A DNA stretch of 64,000 nucleotides from Micromonospora coxensis (GCF_900090295.1 NZ_LT607753.1:6696001-6760000), one strand, 5' to 3'. Positions 1-8,511 are shown, counted from the first letter of the stretch. Made by a program: numbers and translations. The notes: generated by a model not told the origin, from the letters alone.

Positions 1-542
1 GCCGCGTACGTGCTGCGCGGCTCCAGCGGGGCGTCCTCACCGACCAGGGCGGAGGTGAGCGGGCCCGCGCAGTGCGGGCAGGTCGGGTCGTACCGGCCGG
101 CAGCCAGGTCGACGGGGCGACGGGCAGCGGGCCGGACGGCGCCGTGCCGGGCACACTCGTAGCATCCCTCGCCGTAGACCACCATGGAACTGGCCAGCAC
201 CAGGCGCGACACCCCGGCCCGGTGCATCGCGGCGAGCAGCACCGCCGTGCCGAAGTCGTTGTGGCTGGCGTAGGCGGGAGCGTCGGACGGGTCCAACCCA
301 TGCCCCACCATGGCCGCCTGGTGACACACCGCGTCCACGCCGGACAGCAGCCGGTCGAGCAGCGCGGGGTCACGGACGTCCCCGACGACCGGGTCATGCC
401 GGCGGGACCACTCGGGCAACCCACCCCCGTGTGCCTGGGGCAGTAACGCGTCCAGGCACACCACCTCGTGCCCCTCGGCGACGAGCAGGTCCGCGACCTG
501 GGATCCGATGAAGCCGGCCGCGCCGGTGACCAGTACCCGCAT
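1..542 (-). CDS. NAD-dependent sugar epimerase with zinc-ribbon insertion (partial)
   Basis: The gene starts at ATG 542-540 and runs off the left edge, so only about 180 N-terminal residues are seen. The start MRVLVTGAAGFIG is the Rossmann glycine motif of extended SDR sugar epimerases, and LASSMVVYGEG is the usual active-site Ser strand. After it comes a two-knuckle cysteine insertion (CYEC, then about 26 residues later CPHC), followed by the conserved ST-YAA region just before the edge. This insertion is typical of actinobacterial dTDP-L-rhamnose 4-epimerase-like proteins as I remember the family; the exact sugar is inference. The catalytic YxxxK motif lies mostly outside the window. Confidence 0.8.
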   Translation of the reverse strand, partial: MRVLVTGAAGFIGSQVADLLVAEGHEVVCLDALLPQAHGGGLPEWSRRHDPVVGDVRDPALLDRLLSGVDAVCHQAAMVGHGLDPSDAPAYASHNDFGTAVLLAAMHRAGVSRLVLASSMVVYGEGCYECARHGAVRPAARRPVDLAAGRYDPTCPHCAGPLTSALVGEDAPLEPRSTYA

Positions 543-618
543 GCCGCTCACGCTAGGTCAGGCGCTGCGCTCGGCGGGCCGGTTCGGCGACGGACGTCAG
601 CACTCCGTAAGCAACCGG

Positions 619-636
619 CGGTAATCCTTCGGTAAT
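619..636 (+). promoter_or_regulatory. Two 11-bp-spaced CGGTAAT repeats upstream of the oxidoreductase operon
   Basis: CGGTAAT occurs at 619-625 and again at 630-636, exactly one helical turn apart. This is the spacing used by OmpR/PhoB-type and SARP-type winged-helix regulators. A possible -10 (TAGCGT) lies at 672-677, ahead of the GTG start at 732. The link to a particular regulator is inference. Confidence 0.3.
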
Positions 637-731
637 GCCGCGAAGCGGACCGGCCGGCGGCCGCGCCGTCTAGCGTTCCGGGTGACGTCCTGTCCACGGC
701 GGGCAGGAGGCGACGACCGACAGGAGGATCG

Positions 732-2153
732 GTGCCGACACCGCCACCCGAGCCACCGCCGGTCGGCCACGGCGGGTCCGGCCAGCCGGGAGACCCCGCC
801 GGTCCGGAGCGGCCGGACGCGCCCGGACCGGGCCGCCCCGACCCGCCCAACGGGTACGCCGTGCCGGCGCGGCTGTGGCAGACGCTGGACCGGCGCCGCC
901 CGCCCGGGGCGGACGCCGTCGCCGACGCCTGGCGCAGCCCGGTCCGCGGCCCCTGGCTGACCGCGGTGCTCGGCGCGGTGCTGCTCGCCACCCTGCCGCT
1001 GCTGATGGTCACCGGCCTGCTGGACTGGATCGCCTACGGCCCCCGCCTCGACCAGGCGTTCCCGCGCGACGTGGGCTGGCTGCGACCACCCGTCTTCGAC
1101 TGGCCGACCCGCCCGGCCTGGCTGTTCCGGCTCACCCAGGGGCTGCACGTGACCCTCGGGATCGTGCTGGTCCCGGTGGTGCTGGCGAAGCTGTGGTCGG
1201 TGGTGCCGAAGCTGTTCACCTGGCCACCGGCCCGCTCGGCGGCCCAGGTGCTGGAGCGGCTGTCGCTGCTCCTGCTGGTCGGCGGGATCCTCTTCGAGAC
1301 GGCCACCGGCCTGCTCAACGTCCAGTACGCCTACCTCTTCGGCTTCGACTTCTACACCGCGCACTGGTACGGCGCCTGGGTCTTCACCGCCGCCCTCGTC
1401 ACCCACGTGACGATCAAGCTGCCCCGACTGGTCACCGCGCTGCGCGGGCCGGGCTTCACCGGTACCCCGGTGGCGCGGACCAGGCCGGAGCCGGCAGATC
1501 CGGACGGCCTGGTCCCCCGACGGCCCGGCCCCGCGACGATGAGCCGGCGCGGCGTGTTGGCGCTGACCGGCAGCGGCGCGGCGCTGCTGGCCGTGCTGAC
1601 CGTCGGGCAGAGCCTCGACGGCCCGCTGCGCCGCACGGCCCTGCTGCTACCCCGAGGCCGACAACCCGGCGAGGGACCGAACGGCTTCCCGGTCAACCGC
1701 ACCGCCGCCGCGGCCGGCATCGACGCCGAGCAGACCGGCGACGGGTGGCGGCTGACCCTGCGCGCCGCCGGACGCACGATCGAACTGGACCGCCGGGCGC
1801 TACTGGCGATGGCCCAGCACACCGCCCGGCTGCCGATCGCCTGCGTGGAGGGCTGGTCGACCACGCAGACCTGGACCGGAGTACGGCTGCGCGACCTGGC
1901 CGCCCTGGCCGGCGTGCCCGCGCCGGACACGGCGCGGGTCCGCTCCCTGGAACGCGCCGGCCTGTTCAACCAGGCCGCGCTCACCGCCGGCCAGGTCCTC
2001 GACGGCGACTCGCTGCTCGCCCTGCGGGTCAACGCGGTCGACCTCTCTCCCGACCACGGCTGGCCGGCGCGGATCGTCGTGCCCGCGCTGCCGGGGGTGC
2101 ACTGCACCAAGTGGGTCCGGGAGATCACCTTCGAGGAGGCCGACGGTGGCTGA
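732..2153 (+). CDS. Cytochrome b-type membrane domain fused to sulfite-oxidase-family molybdopterin oxidoreductase
   Basis: 473 aa. The GTG start has an AGGAGG ribosome site at 722-727. The first 70 residues are proline-rich and cytoplasmic. Residues about 75-235 form four membrane helices with His-containing segments (QGLHVTLG; FYTAHWYG; ALVTHVTIK) that could ligate b-type haem. A linker with SRRGVLALTGSG leads to a second hydrophobic segment and then a sulfite-oxidase/MsrP-like molybdopterin domain. Its Mo-binding cysteine is probably Cys371, in ACVEGWST. The fusion suggests an extracytoplasmic molybdoenzyme that exchanges electrons through its own haem membrane domain. The substrate is unknown. 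It is translationally coupled to the next gene. Confidence 0.8.
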   Translation: MPTPPPEPPPVGHGGSGQPGDPAGPERPDAPGPGRPDPPNGYAVPARLWQTLDRRRPPGADAVADAWRSPVRGPWLTAVLGAVLLATLPLLMVTGLLDWIAYGPRLDQAFPRDVGWLRPPVFDWPTRPAWLFRLTQGLHVTLGIVLVPVVLAKLWSVVPKLFTWPPARSAAQVLERLSLLLLVGGILFETATGLLNVQYAYLFGFDFYTAHWYGAWVFTAALVTHVTIKLPRLVTALRGPGFTGTPVARTRPEPADPDGLVPRRPGPATMSRRGVLALTGSGAALLAVLTVGQSLDGPLRRTALLLPRGRQPGEGPNGFPVNRTAAAAGIDAEQTGDGWRLTLRAAGRTIELDRRALLAMAQHTARLPIACVEGWSTTQTWTGVRLRDLAALAGVPAPDTARVRSLERAGLFNQAALTAGQVLDGDSLLALRVNAVDLSPDHGWPARIVVPALPGVHCTKWVREITFEEADGG

Positions 2154-2640
2154 CTTCCGGCGCCGCTACGGCGCGGCCCCCTGGCACCTGCTGCTCCTGT
2201 TCGGCTGCTTCGCGGTCACCGGCGGGATCGCGTTACGGCTCGCCGGGGAGCCGACCGCCGGACGCATGCTGCTCTGGTTCCTCGGCGCGGTCGTCGTCCA
2301 CGACCTGCTCCTCTTCCCGGCGTACGCGCTGGCGGACCGCGTCCTGCGCGCCATCCTGCACCGAGACGTCGCGCCCGGACGGCGGGGGGAGTGGCCGGCG
2401 CGGGGCGGGCGCCCCTCGGCGCTCAACCACGTGCGGGTTCCGGCGCTCGCCGCCGGACTGCTCCTGCTGGTATATCTGCCGGGCGTGTTCGGGCTCGGCG
2501 GCGACACCTACTCGGCGGCTACGGGTCTGGCGCCCCGGCCGCTGCTGTACCGGTGGCTGGCGCTCACCGGTGTGCTCTTCGCCGGCAGCGCGGCCCTCTA
2601 CACGCTTCGCCGGCAGTGGGGTCAACGGGCCGGCTCGTGA
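2146..2640 (+). CDS. Small integral membrane protein, coupled to the molybdoenzyme
   Basis: 164 aa. The GTG start at 2146 lies inside the end of the molybdoenzyme gene (8-nt overlap), so the two are translated together. At least four hydrophobic segments are visible (residues about 10-30, 37-60, 100-120 and 135-155), one with an HDLLLFP turn. I do not recognise a catalytic motif. The coupling suggests a membrane partner or assembly aid of the molybdoenzyme; that is inference. Confidence 0.7.
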   Translation: MADFRRRYGAAPWHLLLLFGCFAVTGGIALRLAGEPTAGRMLLWFLGAVVVHDLLLFPAYALADRVLRAILHRDVAPGRRGEWPARGGRPSALNHVRVPALAAGLLLLVYLPGVFGLGGDTYSAATGLAPRPLLYRWLALTGVLFAGSAALYTLRRQWGQRAGS

Positions 2641-2864
2641 CGAACGCCGTCAGGGCACACGCGGTGCCCCGACCAGGGACACATCGCGAAGTGTCAGCGT
2701 CGACTCCGGTGGCTCGACGAGCCATCCCTATGCCGGGACTCCGAGCCCCACGCGGCGAAGCAGATTCACCACGACGGGGCCCGACTACGCCACACCGAGC
2801 GCTGACGACGGCCGGCGATCCGCCTTGCTACCGACGGAGATAGGCGGCTGAGCGCCCGAGCTCT

Positions 2865-3221
2865 TCATTGGCGATGAACATCGACCGTACGCGCAGATGG
2901 CTTCCTCGACCGGGGCAGCCCACGCGGAGTCGCCCCACGAGCCGGCGATCTTGATCTCGGCGGGCGCGCGTGCGCATCCTTGGGCATCGCCGAGCTGGCA
3001 GTGCTTGGGTCGCGGCCTGCACGGTTGCGGCGGCTCGCATCCGCTCGGCCAGGTCCGGCGGCTGCCGCAGCGCGCTGTTCGGCCTCGGCGCGCAGCTCAC
3101 GCTCCGCGCGTACCGCCCTGGCCAGCTCTTCATGGGCGGCCCTGGCATGCTCGATGGGAGGTGCAGCAAGCTGGGGCGCGCCGGCCGCCGAGGGCAGGCC
3201 GAGGTGCCGAGCGGTGGTCAT
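2865..3221 (-). CDS. Hypothetical protein, alanine/arginine-rich, possible coiled coil
   Basis: 118 aa. The ATG at 3221-3219 overlaps the stop of the upstream 85-aa gene as ATGA, which supports the start. Residues about 20-55 are rich in Ala, Glu and Arg and could form an amphipathic helix; the C-terminal half is basic and low in complexity. I do not recognise it. The last 50 residues look less protein-like, so a frameshift near residue 60 is possible. Confidence 0.4.
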   Translation of the reverse strand: MTTARHLGLPSAAGAPQLAAPPIEHARAAHEELARAVRAERELRAEAEQRAAAAAGPGRADASRRNRAGRDPSTASSAMPKDAHARPPRSRSPARGATPRGLPRSRKPSARTVDVHRQ

Positions 3222-3475
3222 CGTCTCCGCATGATCGCGTGAACGATCCTGCTGCTGGCGAACTCGGAGACGCTGACCAGCTGCCAGCCGAAGGTTTCGA
3301 GCACTTCTGCGGCGGCCAGTGCTTGGGTGACCTGGTCTCCGCCGATTCCCCGGTGGGACACGATGGAGATGAGACGGTAGGGGTAGGGGCGTAGGTCGGC
3401 GCGGTTGGCGAGGATGGCGTCGGCGGTGACAGCGCGGGTGCGGATGATGTGGTCAGGGGTTTCCTGGGCGGCCAT
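3218..3475 (-). CDS. Conserved-looking small hypothetical protein
   Basis: 85 aa, ATG at 3475-3473. It has balanced composition: an N-terminal region with DHIIRTRAV, a central segment YRLISIVSHRGIGG, and an aromatic/valine-rich beta-type C-terminus (GWQLVSVSEF). That pattern resembles small DUF-type alpha/beta proteins of actinomycetes, but I cannot name the family. It forms a two-gene unit with the downstream gene through an ATGA overlap and is divergent from the lipoprotein gene at 3540. Confidence 0.65.
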   Translation of the reverse strand: MAAQETPDHIIRTRAVTADAILANRADLRPYPYRLISIVSHRGIGGDQVTQALAAAEVLETFGWQLVSVSEFASSRIVHAIMRRR

Positions 3476-3539
3476 GACCGCACCCTAATCACGGGTGCAC
3501 GGACAGTGGTGTCCGGTTACCGCGGGTATCGTCGTGGTC

Positions 3540-4169
3540 GTGTCCGCGCCGTACCGCAAGCCTTTCCTCGTTGTCACGCTGACTGCCGTGCTGGCTCTGG
3601 CAGGCTGTAGCAGCGGGGATTCCTCGGTTGCGGCACCAACGCCTGCGGCCTCGACGCCGTCGGGTGCTCCGCGGGCATCGTCCTCGACCGGTGCCGCGTC
3701 CTACGATGCTGCCGGCTTGGATCTGTGTGCGCGTACGGATGTGGGTGTGCTTGCCGACCTGGGCTTGACGGTGCGCCGGACCGACGCGAGGCCGCCCAAC
3801 GGGCGGCCTGGGGCGGCGTGTCTGTTCGAGATGCGGACCAAGACAGGCCACGAGGCGAACCTGCGCGTCGAGGCGTCGACCCCTGCGACCGCGGAGGAGG
3901 CGGCGAGTCTGTATCGGGGGACGCGGCAGGCGACCGGCATGGCGTCGGCGGGTCCGGTCGCCGGCGTGGGGGAGGAGGCGGAGGCCTTCACCAAGCAGTC
4001 CACGCCGGGGTTCAAGTACGCCGAGTACATGGTGCACTCGCGCACCGGCAACCTGGTGGTGAAGGTGTGGCTGGCGGTGGGCGGGGACTCGTTCACCCCG
4101 ACGGAGACCCTCGCCGCCAGAGCCGTAGCGATCCTGTCGGCGACCCGGTCCGCCGTTCCGGTCGCCTGA
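3540..4169 (+). CDS. Lipoprotein of DUF3558-like type
   Basis: 209 aa from the GTG at 3540. Upstream in-frame starts add residues that do not fit a signal peptide. A basic N-terminus (SAPYRKPF) and a hydrophobic stretch end in the lipobox LALAGC at about residues 18-23, so the mature protein would be lipid-anchored outside the membrane. A Ser/Pro/Ala-rich linker (about 25-55) precedes a domain with LDLCARTDVGVLADLGL and a second cysteine in AACLF, a pattern common in DUF3558-like actinobacterial lipoproteins. Function unknown. Confidence 0.7.
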   Translation: MSAPYRKPFLVVTLTAVLALAGCSSGDSSVAAPTPAASTPSGAPRASSSTGAASYDAAGLDLCARTDVGVLADLGLTVRRTDARPPNGRPGAACLFEMRTKTGHEANLRVEASTPATAEEAASLYRGTRQATGMASAGPVAGVGEEAEAFTKQSTPGFKYAEYMVHSRTGNLVVKVWLAVGGDSFTPTETLAARAVAILSATRSAVPVA

Positions 4170-4244
4170 TCCGTCCTGCCGCTCTGCAAAGGACCATCGT
4201 CGGCAGGGCTGGCATCTCCGACAGGAGACGACACGCTCACCCTC

Positions 4245-4511
4245 ATGGACCGCCGTGACCCTCAGCCGTCAGATGTTCAGCGACTCCTCGACGAACTCTG
4301 CAGCAAGCTGGGTTTCTGCCTGCCGCCCGAGGAGAACCTACGGATCCGCAATTCCCCTCCACGCGACCCGGACAGCTTCACCGAAGCCGTCCTCGAGGCG
4401 GAACGGATGAGCAACACGAGCAGCAGGGACCTCCGCCGCCAGGTACGAGTAATCGTCGATCGGCACATGAGGCGTGGGGCGAGAACGACCGGTCACGCAG
4501 CCAGCCAGTAG
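4245..4511 (+). CDS. Small conserved actinobacterial hypothetical protein
   Basis: 88 aa, ATG at 4245. The motif LLDELCSKLGFCLPPEE followed by PDSFTEAVLEAE matches, from memory, a small helical family widespread in actinomycetes. No function is known to me. The two cysteines are close together (LCSKLGFC). It stands alone between the lipoprotein and the convergent type VII-type operon. Confidence 0.6.
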   Translation: MDRRDPQPSDVQRLLDELCSKLGFCLPPEENLRIRNSPPRDPDSFTEAVLEAERMSNTSSRDLRRQVRVIVDRHMRRGARTTGHAASQ

Positions 4512-4607
4512 ACCGGTGGCCCTTGTGTGCTCCCGGTGCCATCCGCGTCCGGCTGTGGCAGGTCCGAGTCGCGTCCCTGCAACTGCCGGCACCCGAACCT
4601 CGCGAGG

Positions 4608-5357
4608 TCAGCCGCGGACGGCCTCCGGCCACTTGCCACCGGGCAGCTTCGAGTAGTCACCGACCTGGGTGGCGATGTCCCGGACGTTCCCCACCGCGTC
4701 GACGAACCGCTGTCCGATGGTGAGCAGCGTGTCCAGACCTGCCTGGACCAGATCGCCGACGGAATCAGCGAGCGTCTCGACGGCCCAGGGCAGCGCGAAG
4801 ACGGTCGCCGCTTCGCTCGCGGCCTGGGCCAGCTTGCCGGCCAGGGAAGTGACGATCTTGGCGAGTTGGACGGCGTAGTCGACGTTCGCCTTCGCGATCT
4901 TGAACAGCCACTGACTGATGAACTCCGCCTTGAGCACGGTCTCGTCCACCGCGGCCTTCTGCTTGCCTGCCTTCGCCTGGTAGGCGCTGGACGCGTCACC
5001 GGACCACTTGGCCAGGTTCTCATTCACCGGCTCAGTGGTGACGAATGACAGGTCGGACACGGGGGTCTTCACATCATTGACCCACCGGAAGCTGATGTTG
5101 ATCAACGACAGCACCGGAAGTTGATGCTCCAGGGCGTTGTCGACCCGGTCGAGCACCGCGTCGAGCGCCCCACGCACGGTGTCCAGGTTGCTCTTGATCC
5201 ACCAGACGGCAGCAGGTCCCAGCAGCCACCTCCAGTCGTTGAGGCGCTCCACGATCTGGTTGAACTCACCGACGGCCTCGTCGATGCCGGAGCGAATCTG
5301 ATCGAAGGCCTTGTTGAACGGCTCGCCGTACTCGATGTCGGTGGTTCCCGGTTGCAC
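4608..5357 (-). CDS. WXG100-like helical protein (type VII secretion-type substrate), no toxin domain
   Basis: 249 aa from GTG 5357-5355, with AGGGG about 9 nt upstream. The protein is almost all helix. Around residue 118 the segment LAKWSGDASSAYQAKAG carries the WxG turn and helix pattern of WXG100/ESX substrates. Long WXG100-type proteins often have a C-terminal toxin; here the chain ends in amphipathic helices (residues 190-249) with no recognisable nuclease or hydrolase motif. It is the last gene of the operon 6355-4608. Export by an ESX-type system encoded elsewhere is inference. Confidence 0.65.
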   Translation of the reverse strand: MQPGTTDIEYGEPFNKAFDQIRSGIDEAVGEFNQIVERLNDWRWLLGPAAVWWIKSNLDTVRGALDAVLDRVDNALEHQLPVLSLINISFRWVNDVKTPVSDLSFVTTEPVNENLAKWSGDASSAYQAKAGKQKAAVDETVLKAEFISQWLFKIAKANVDYAVQLAKIVTSLAGKLAQAASEAATVFALPWAVETLADSVGDLVQAGLDTLLTIGQRFVDAVGNVRDIATQVGDYSKLPGGKWPEAVRG

Positions 5358-5375
5358 CCGCTCGTCCCCTCGCGC

Positions 5376-5693
5376 TCAGGCAGAGTAGATCTTGTTGAGA
5401 TCCAGCGAGATCATCTCGTCGGCACGGTCGTACTCGTCGGCTACCCGGCGCAGCGCGCCGCCCATCTGCTCGAACTCGGTCACCGCGCCCGCGAGGACCT
5501 CGACCATGAAGGACTGGAAGTTCCGGTACGCCGCCGCGTGGACATGGGTGTTGGCGTCGCCGATGAAGAACGCCGAGCTGTCGAGAGTGAGCTGCTGTGC
5601 AGCGGTCCTCGTGACGGCGATCCGATCCGACAGCGTCAGCCACTTACCGCCCTCGTCGCGCAGAGCGTCGGTGATGACCTGTAGTTCCTTCAT
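5376..5693 (-). CDS. EspC-like (type VII secretion target) small helical protein
   Basis: 105 aa. Its ATG overlaps the upstream stop as ATGA. The C-terminal GALRRVADEYDRADE contains the YxxxD/E type export signal expected in EspC/ESX-1-associated substrates (Y at about residue 88). Length and helical make-up fit the family. It lies between the YbaB-like gene and the WXG100-like gene, an order I associate with actinobacterial type VII substrate operons. Confidence 0.65.
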   Translation of the reverse strand: MKELQVITDALRDEGGKWLTLSDRIAVTRTAAQQLTLDSSAFFIGDANTHVHAAAYRNFQSFMVEVLAGAVTEFEQMGGALRRVADEYDRADEMISLDLNKIYSA

Positions 5694-6355
5694 CGGTCCC
5701 CCTCGTGATCGGCGCGTGAGCTGGCCAGGGCGTGGGCCTGCAACAGGGAGCGAGCTTCGAATCGCAGCTCACCGGCGTCGAGCCTGCCGATCCGCTCCAC
5801 CGAGCCCGTGATGGCCGTGATGCCGGACCCGCGCAGGTGCAGCGTCAGACAGCCGTTCGGGCTGGTGATCGTCTTCTCCACTGGCATGTCCGGCTGGCGG
5901 GTCAACCGTTCCAGATCGGCGTCGATCTCGTGCAGCGTCCGCCAGGTGCGGCGCAGCCAGAGGTGCTCGTCAAGCTCGTCCTCGTCGTGCCCCGTCCCGG
6001 GCCTTGCCGCTGAGGCAGTGCTCCCGGTCGGGTCGTCCGTCAGCCGACGTATCGCCGCCAGTTCGACGACCGCCCGCATAGCAGTTGAATAAGCCTCGAA
6101 GAGCGCGTCGGGTACCTCACCTGGGGTCAACCGTGCGCGCCAGTCACGCAGCACTGTCACGTCCTCCACGCGCCCCTCGCGGTCGGTGTGCACCGCAATC
6201 GAACCGGTCCGGTCGTGGCCGGCAGGGGAGTCGGGCGCCGGTTGGGCCTGCGCCTCGCGGCGGACCTGTTCGGCTCGTGCGCGCAGCTCGGGGGCGGAAC
6301 CGAGACCATCCAGACTGGCCAGGGACAGGCGTAGGTTCCGTCTCTCGTGCTGCAT
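5690..6355 (-). CDS. YbaB/EbfC-like protein with two related halves
   Basis: 221 aa from ATG 6355 (GGGTCGGGG just upstream); an ATG four codons earlier (6367) is an alternative, and longer in-frame extensions look non-coding. Residues about 45-95 (SIAVHTDREGRVEDVTVLRDW...) have the beta-turn-beta-helix pattern of YbaB/EbfC-like proteins found beside type VII genes. Residues about 165-215 (LTLHLRGSGITAITGSVERI...) look like a second copy of the same fold. It is the first gene of the three-gene operon. A nucleoid or chaperone-like role is inference. Confidence 0.55.
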   Translation of the reverse strand: MQHERRNLRLSLASLDGLGSAPELRARAEQVRREAQAQPAPDSPAGHDRTGSIAVHTDREGRVEDVTVLRDWRARLTPGEVPDALFEAYSTAMRAVVELAAIRRLTDDPTGSTASAARPGTGHDEDELDEHLWLRRTWRTLHEIDADLERLTRQPDMPVEKTITSPNGCLTLHLRGSGITAITGSVERIGRLDAGELRFEARSLLQAHALASSRADHEGDR

Positions 6356-6367
6356 GCCCCGACCCAT

Positions 6368-7156
6368 CACACAATCGACTCGTCCCCGTGGCTCACCGTG
6401 AAGGTGAGCATGACTACCGTACGGGAAAGACATCCAGTCGTGGGTCCCACAAGGCGCCAGCGTGCCCACGGCTCGGACCTCGGCGATCTGCGCCGCCGGT
6501 TCGGGATGCTGCCGGGCGGAGCCGGCCCAGCCAGCACAGCTGCACCCGCACCAACGCCATCTCTGCCCGAGTGAGCACCGTGAGGGCTGCGTCCGACCGC
6601 GACTGCAGCTCCACGCCGTCGCCCAGCCCCCGTCGGCCCGGCTCGAGCGGCCTGATCCGCTTACGCGCCTCCCGCCAGGAACTCTCGAGGGTAGGGCTTG
6701 GGCACAGCAACATCCTTCCAGCCCGCCGTCAGGGCAAGCCATCTCAGATGTCACCTATCGGTGCAGCAGACCCGATCTCGCGGTGATGGCGTTGGCTTCG
6801 CTGGTCCAGTGGGCTGTAGGGCGGTGAGTTCAGCGGCGCCCACGCCCCGTCACGATACAAAGATTCATGGTGTCTCCGGCGGCCTGTCCCTGGTCACTGG
6901 AGCCTCGGTCAACAACTGCGTCCTCCCGACCGAGAGCACCCCCTGGGCCGGGCAGTGGAGCAAGTTCCATCCCACCCCACCGAGGACGGCCAGACCGATA
7001 CGTGCCCCAGCCGCGGCCCAGGCGGCCAGCCGCCTCATCGCGTACATCGCCGATCCGTTGTGTCGCCGCCGCGCCCCGACCACCCGGTGTCCCCGGCGGT
7101 CGGGGCAGACATGCGCCCGGATCCGGTGCCGCGGTCGTGCGGGCGCGTCGGCTCTC
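6368..7156. other. About 0.8 kb without a confident gene
   Basis: Only short open frames are present, for example minus strand 6414-6713 and 6865-7044. They have no recognisable motif, and I see no frame with a convincing start and ribosome site. It may contain decayed sequence and the upstream region of the GntR promoter. Confidence 0.4.
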
Positions 7157-7199
7157 TTGACCCTCAATTTGCTGCTTTACTATGGTACTAGCAAAGCAG
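7157..7199 (+). promoter_or_regulatory. Promoter with overlapping GntR/YtrA-type operator
   Basis: TTGACC (7157-7162) can pair with -10 candidates TACTAT (7178-7183, 15-nt spacer) or TATGGT (7181-7186, 18-nt spacer). CTGCTTTACTA (7172-7182) and TAGCAAAGCAG (7189-7199) form an 11-bp inverted repeat with one mismatch around a 6-bp centre, covering the -10. The layout suggests autorepression by the GntR protein encoded 20 nt downstream. Confidence 0.6.
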
Positions 7200-7219
7200 T
7201 AAGGGGCTAAGGGGCTACC

Positions 7220-7615
7220 GTGTTCACCTTCCGGCTCGACACCCACTCCGGCGTGCCGCCGTACCTGCAACTCGTCCAGCAGGTCCGCCAGGCGGTGCTG
7301 CTGGGCTTCCTCCAACCCGGTGACCGCCTCCCGCTCATCCGCGAGGTGGTCGAGGACCTGGCGATCAATCCGAACACCGTCGCCAAGGCGTACCGGCAGA
7401 TGGAGCAGGAGAACCTGGTCACCGGTCGGCCCGGCCAGGGCACGTTCGTCAATGAACAGCAGTCGGCCGTGATACCGGCATCGACGTACACGTCGCTGCG
7501 CCGCGGCCTGGCGACCTGGCTGCGCCGCGCCTACGCCGCCGGCCTCGACGAGCAGGCGGTCAACGCGCTCTTCACTTCCGTCCACCAGCAGACGAGGAAT
7601 GAGGACGTGGCGTGA
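7220..7615 (+). CDS. GntR-family regulator, YtrA subfamily
   Basis: 131 aa, GTG start preceded by AAGGGG-type ribosome sites. The N-terminal winged helix (PPYLQLVQQVRQAV, GDRLPLIREVVEDLAINPNTVAKAYRQME) is the standard GntR HTH. The short helical tail with no large ligand domain marks the YtrA subfamily, whose members usually repress their own ABC transporter operon. It overlaps the ATPase gene by GTGA. The inverted repeat at 7172-7199 is its probable operator. Confidence 0.9.
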   Translation: MFTFRLDTHSGVPPYLQLVQQVRQAVLLGFLQPGDRLPLIREVVEDLAINPNTVAKAYRQMEQENLVTGRPGQGTFVNEQQSAVIPASTYTSLRRGLATWLRRAYAAGLDEQAVNALFTSVHQQTRNEDVA

Positions 7616-8511
7616 CAGCGACCGAGTTCGCGCTGCGCACCGACGGTGTGGGCAAGCGGTACCGGAAGGGCTGGGCGCTGCGCGACTGCACCCTGGCCCT
7701 GCCGGCGGGCGGCGTGATCGCCCTGGTCGGGCCGAACGGCGCAGGCAAGACCACGCTGCTGCGCCTGGTCGTCGGGTTGCTGGCACCGAGCACCGGCACG
7801 GTGGAGGTCCTCGGCCACGACGTCACCGCCAGCACCTCGCAAACTCTGTCCCGGGTCGGGTTCCTGGCCCAGGACCACCCGCTGTACAAGCGTTTCACCG
7901 TCGCCGAGATGCTCCGCTTCGGCCGGGCCTGCAACCTGCGGTTCGACCAGGGGCTGGCCGAGCGCCGGCTGGCGACGCTGGGCATCCCGCTCGACCGCAA
8001 GGCCGGCACGCTCTCCGGCGGGCAGCAGGCCCAGGTCGCGTTGGCTCTGGCCCTGGCGAAGCGGCCGGACCTGCTCGTCCTCGACGAGCCGGTGGCCAGT
8101 CTCGATCCGCTGGCCCGGCACGAGTTCCTGCAGGTCCTCATGGGCGCGGTGGCCGAAGGCGGGGTGACCGTCCTGTTCTCCTCCCACGTCGTGCACGAGC
8201 TGGAGCGCGTCTGCGACCACCTGGTCGTGCTCAACCACGGCCGGGTCACGCTCACCGGTGACATCGACACCCTCCTCGCCGAGCACCGGCTGCTCGTCGG
8301 CCCGCGCACGGCCACCGACCTCGACCGGGCCGGCACCGTCGTGGAGGCCGTCCACAGCGACCGGCACACGACCCTGCTGGTACGCGACGGCGCGATCCCG
8401 GCTGCGCCCGGGTGGCAGGCCCAGCCGGTCGCGTTGGAGGACCTGGTGCTGGCGTACCTGCGCCGGCCGTCCGAGCCGCGCGCCTCGGTCACGTCGGGGG
8501 TGGCGGCATGA
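7612..8511 (+). CDS. ABC transporter ATP-binding protein
   Basis: 299 aa, GTG start overlapping the gntR stop. Walker A GPNGAGKTT is at residues 40-48, the signature LSGGQQAQ near residue 131, Walker B LLVLDEP near 153, and a switch-type SSHV after it. The C-terminal 70 residues are a family-typical extension of exporter ATPases (CcmA/YhaQ type). With the next gene it forms a two-component exporter. Substrate unknown; YtrA-controlled pairs often respond to envelope stress or antimicrobials (family knowledge). Confidence 0.9.
   Translation: MTATEFALRTDGVGKRYRKGWALRDCTLALPAGGVIALVGPNGAGKTTLLRLVVGLLAPSTGTVEVLGHDVTASTSQTLSRVGFLAQDHPLYKRFTVAEMLRFGRACNLRFDQGLAERRLATLGIPLDRKAGTLSGGQQAQVALALALAKRPDLLVLDEPVASLDPLARHEFLQVLMGAVAEGGVTVLFSSHVVHELERVCDHLVVLNHGRVTLTGDIDTLLAEHRLLVGPRTATDLDRAGTVVEAVHSDRHTTLLVRDGAIPAAPGWQAQPVALEDLVLAYLRRPSEPRASVTSGVAA

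Noticed and set aside
875..2851. A 658-codon plus-strand frame
   Set aside because: Arg/Pro/Ala-rich shadow of the molybdoenzyme gene in another frame.
6830..7786. A 318-codon minus-strand gene over the GntR region
   Set aside because: It is antisense to the convincing GntR and ABC genes and crosses their promoter.
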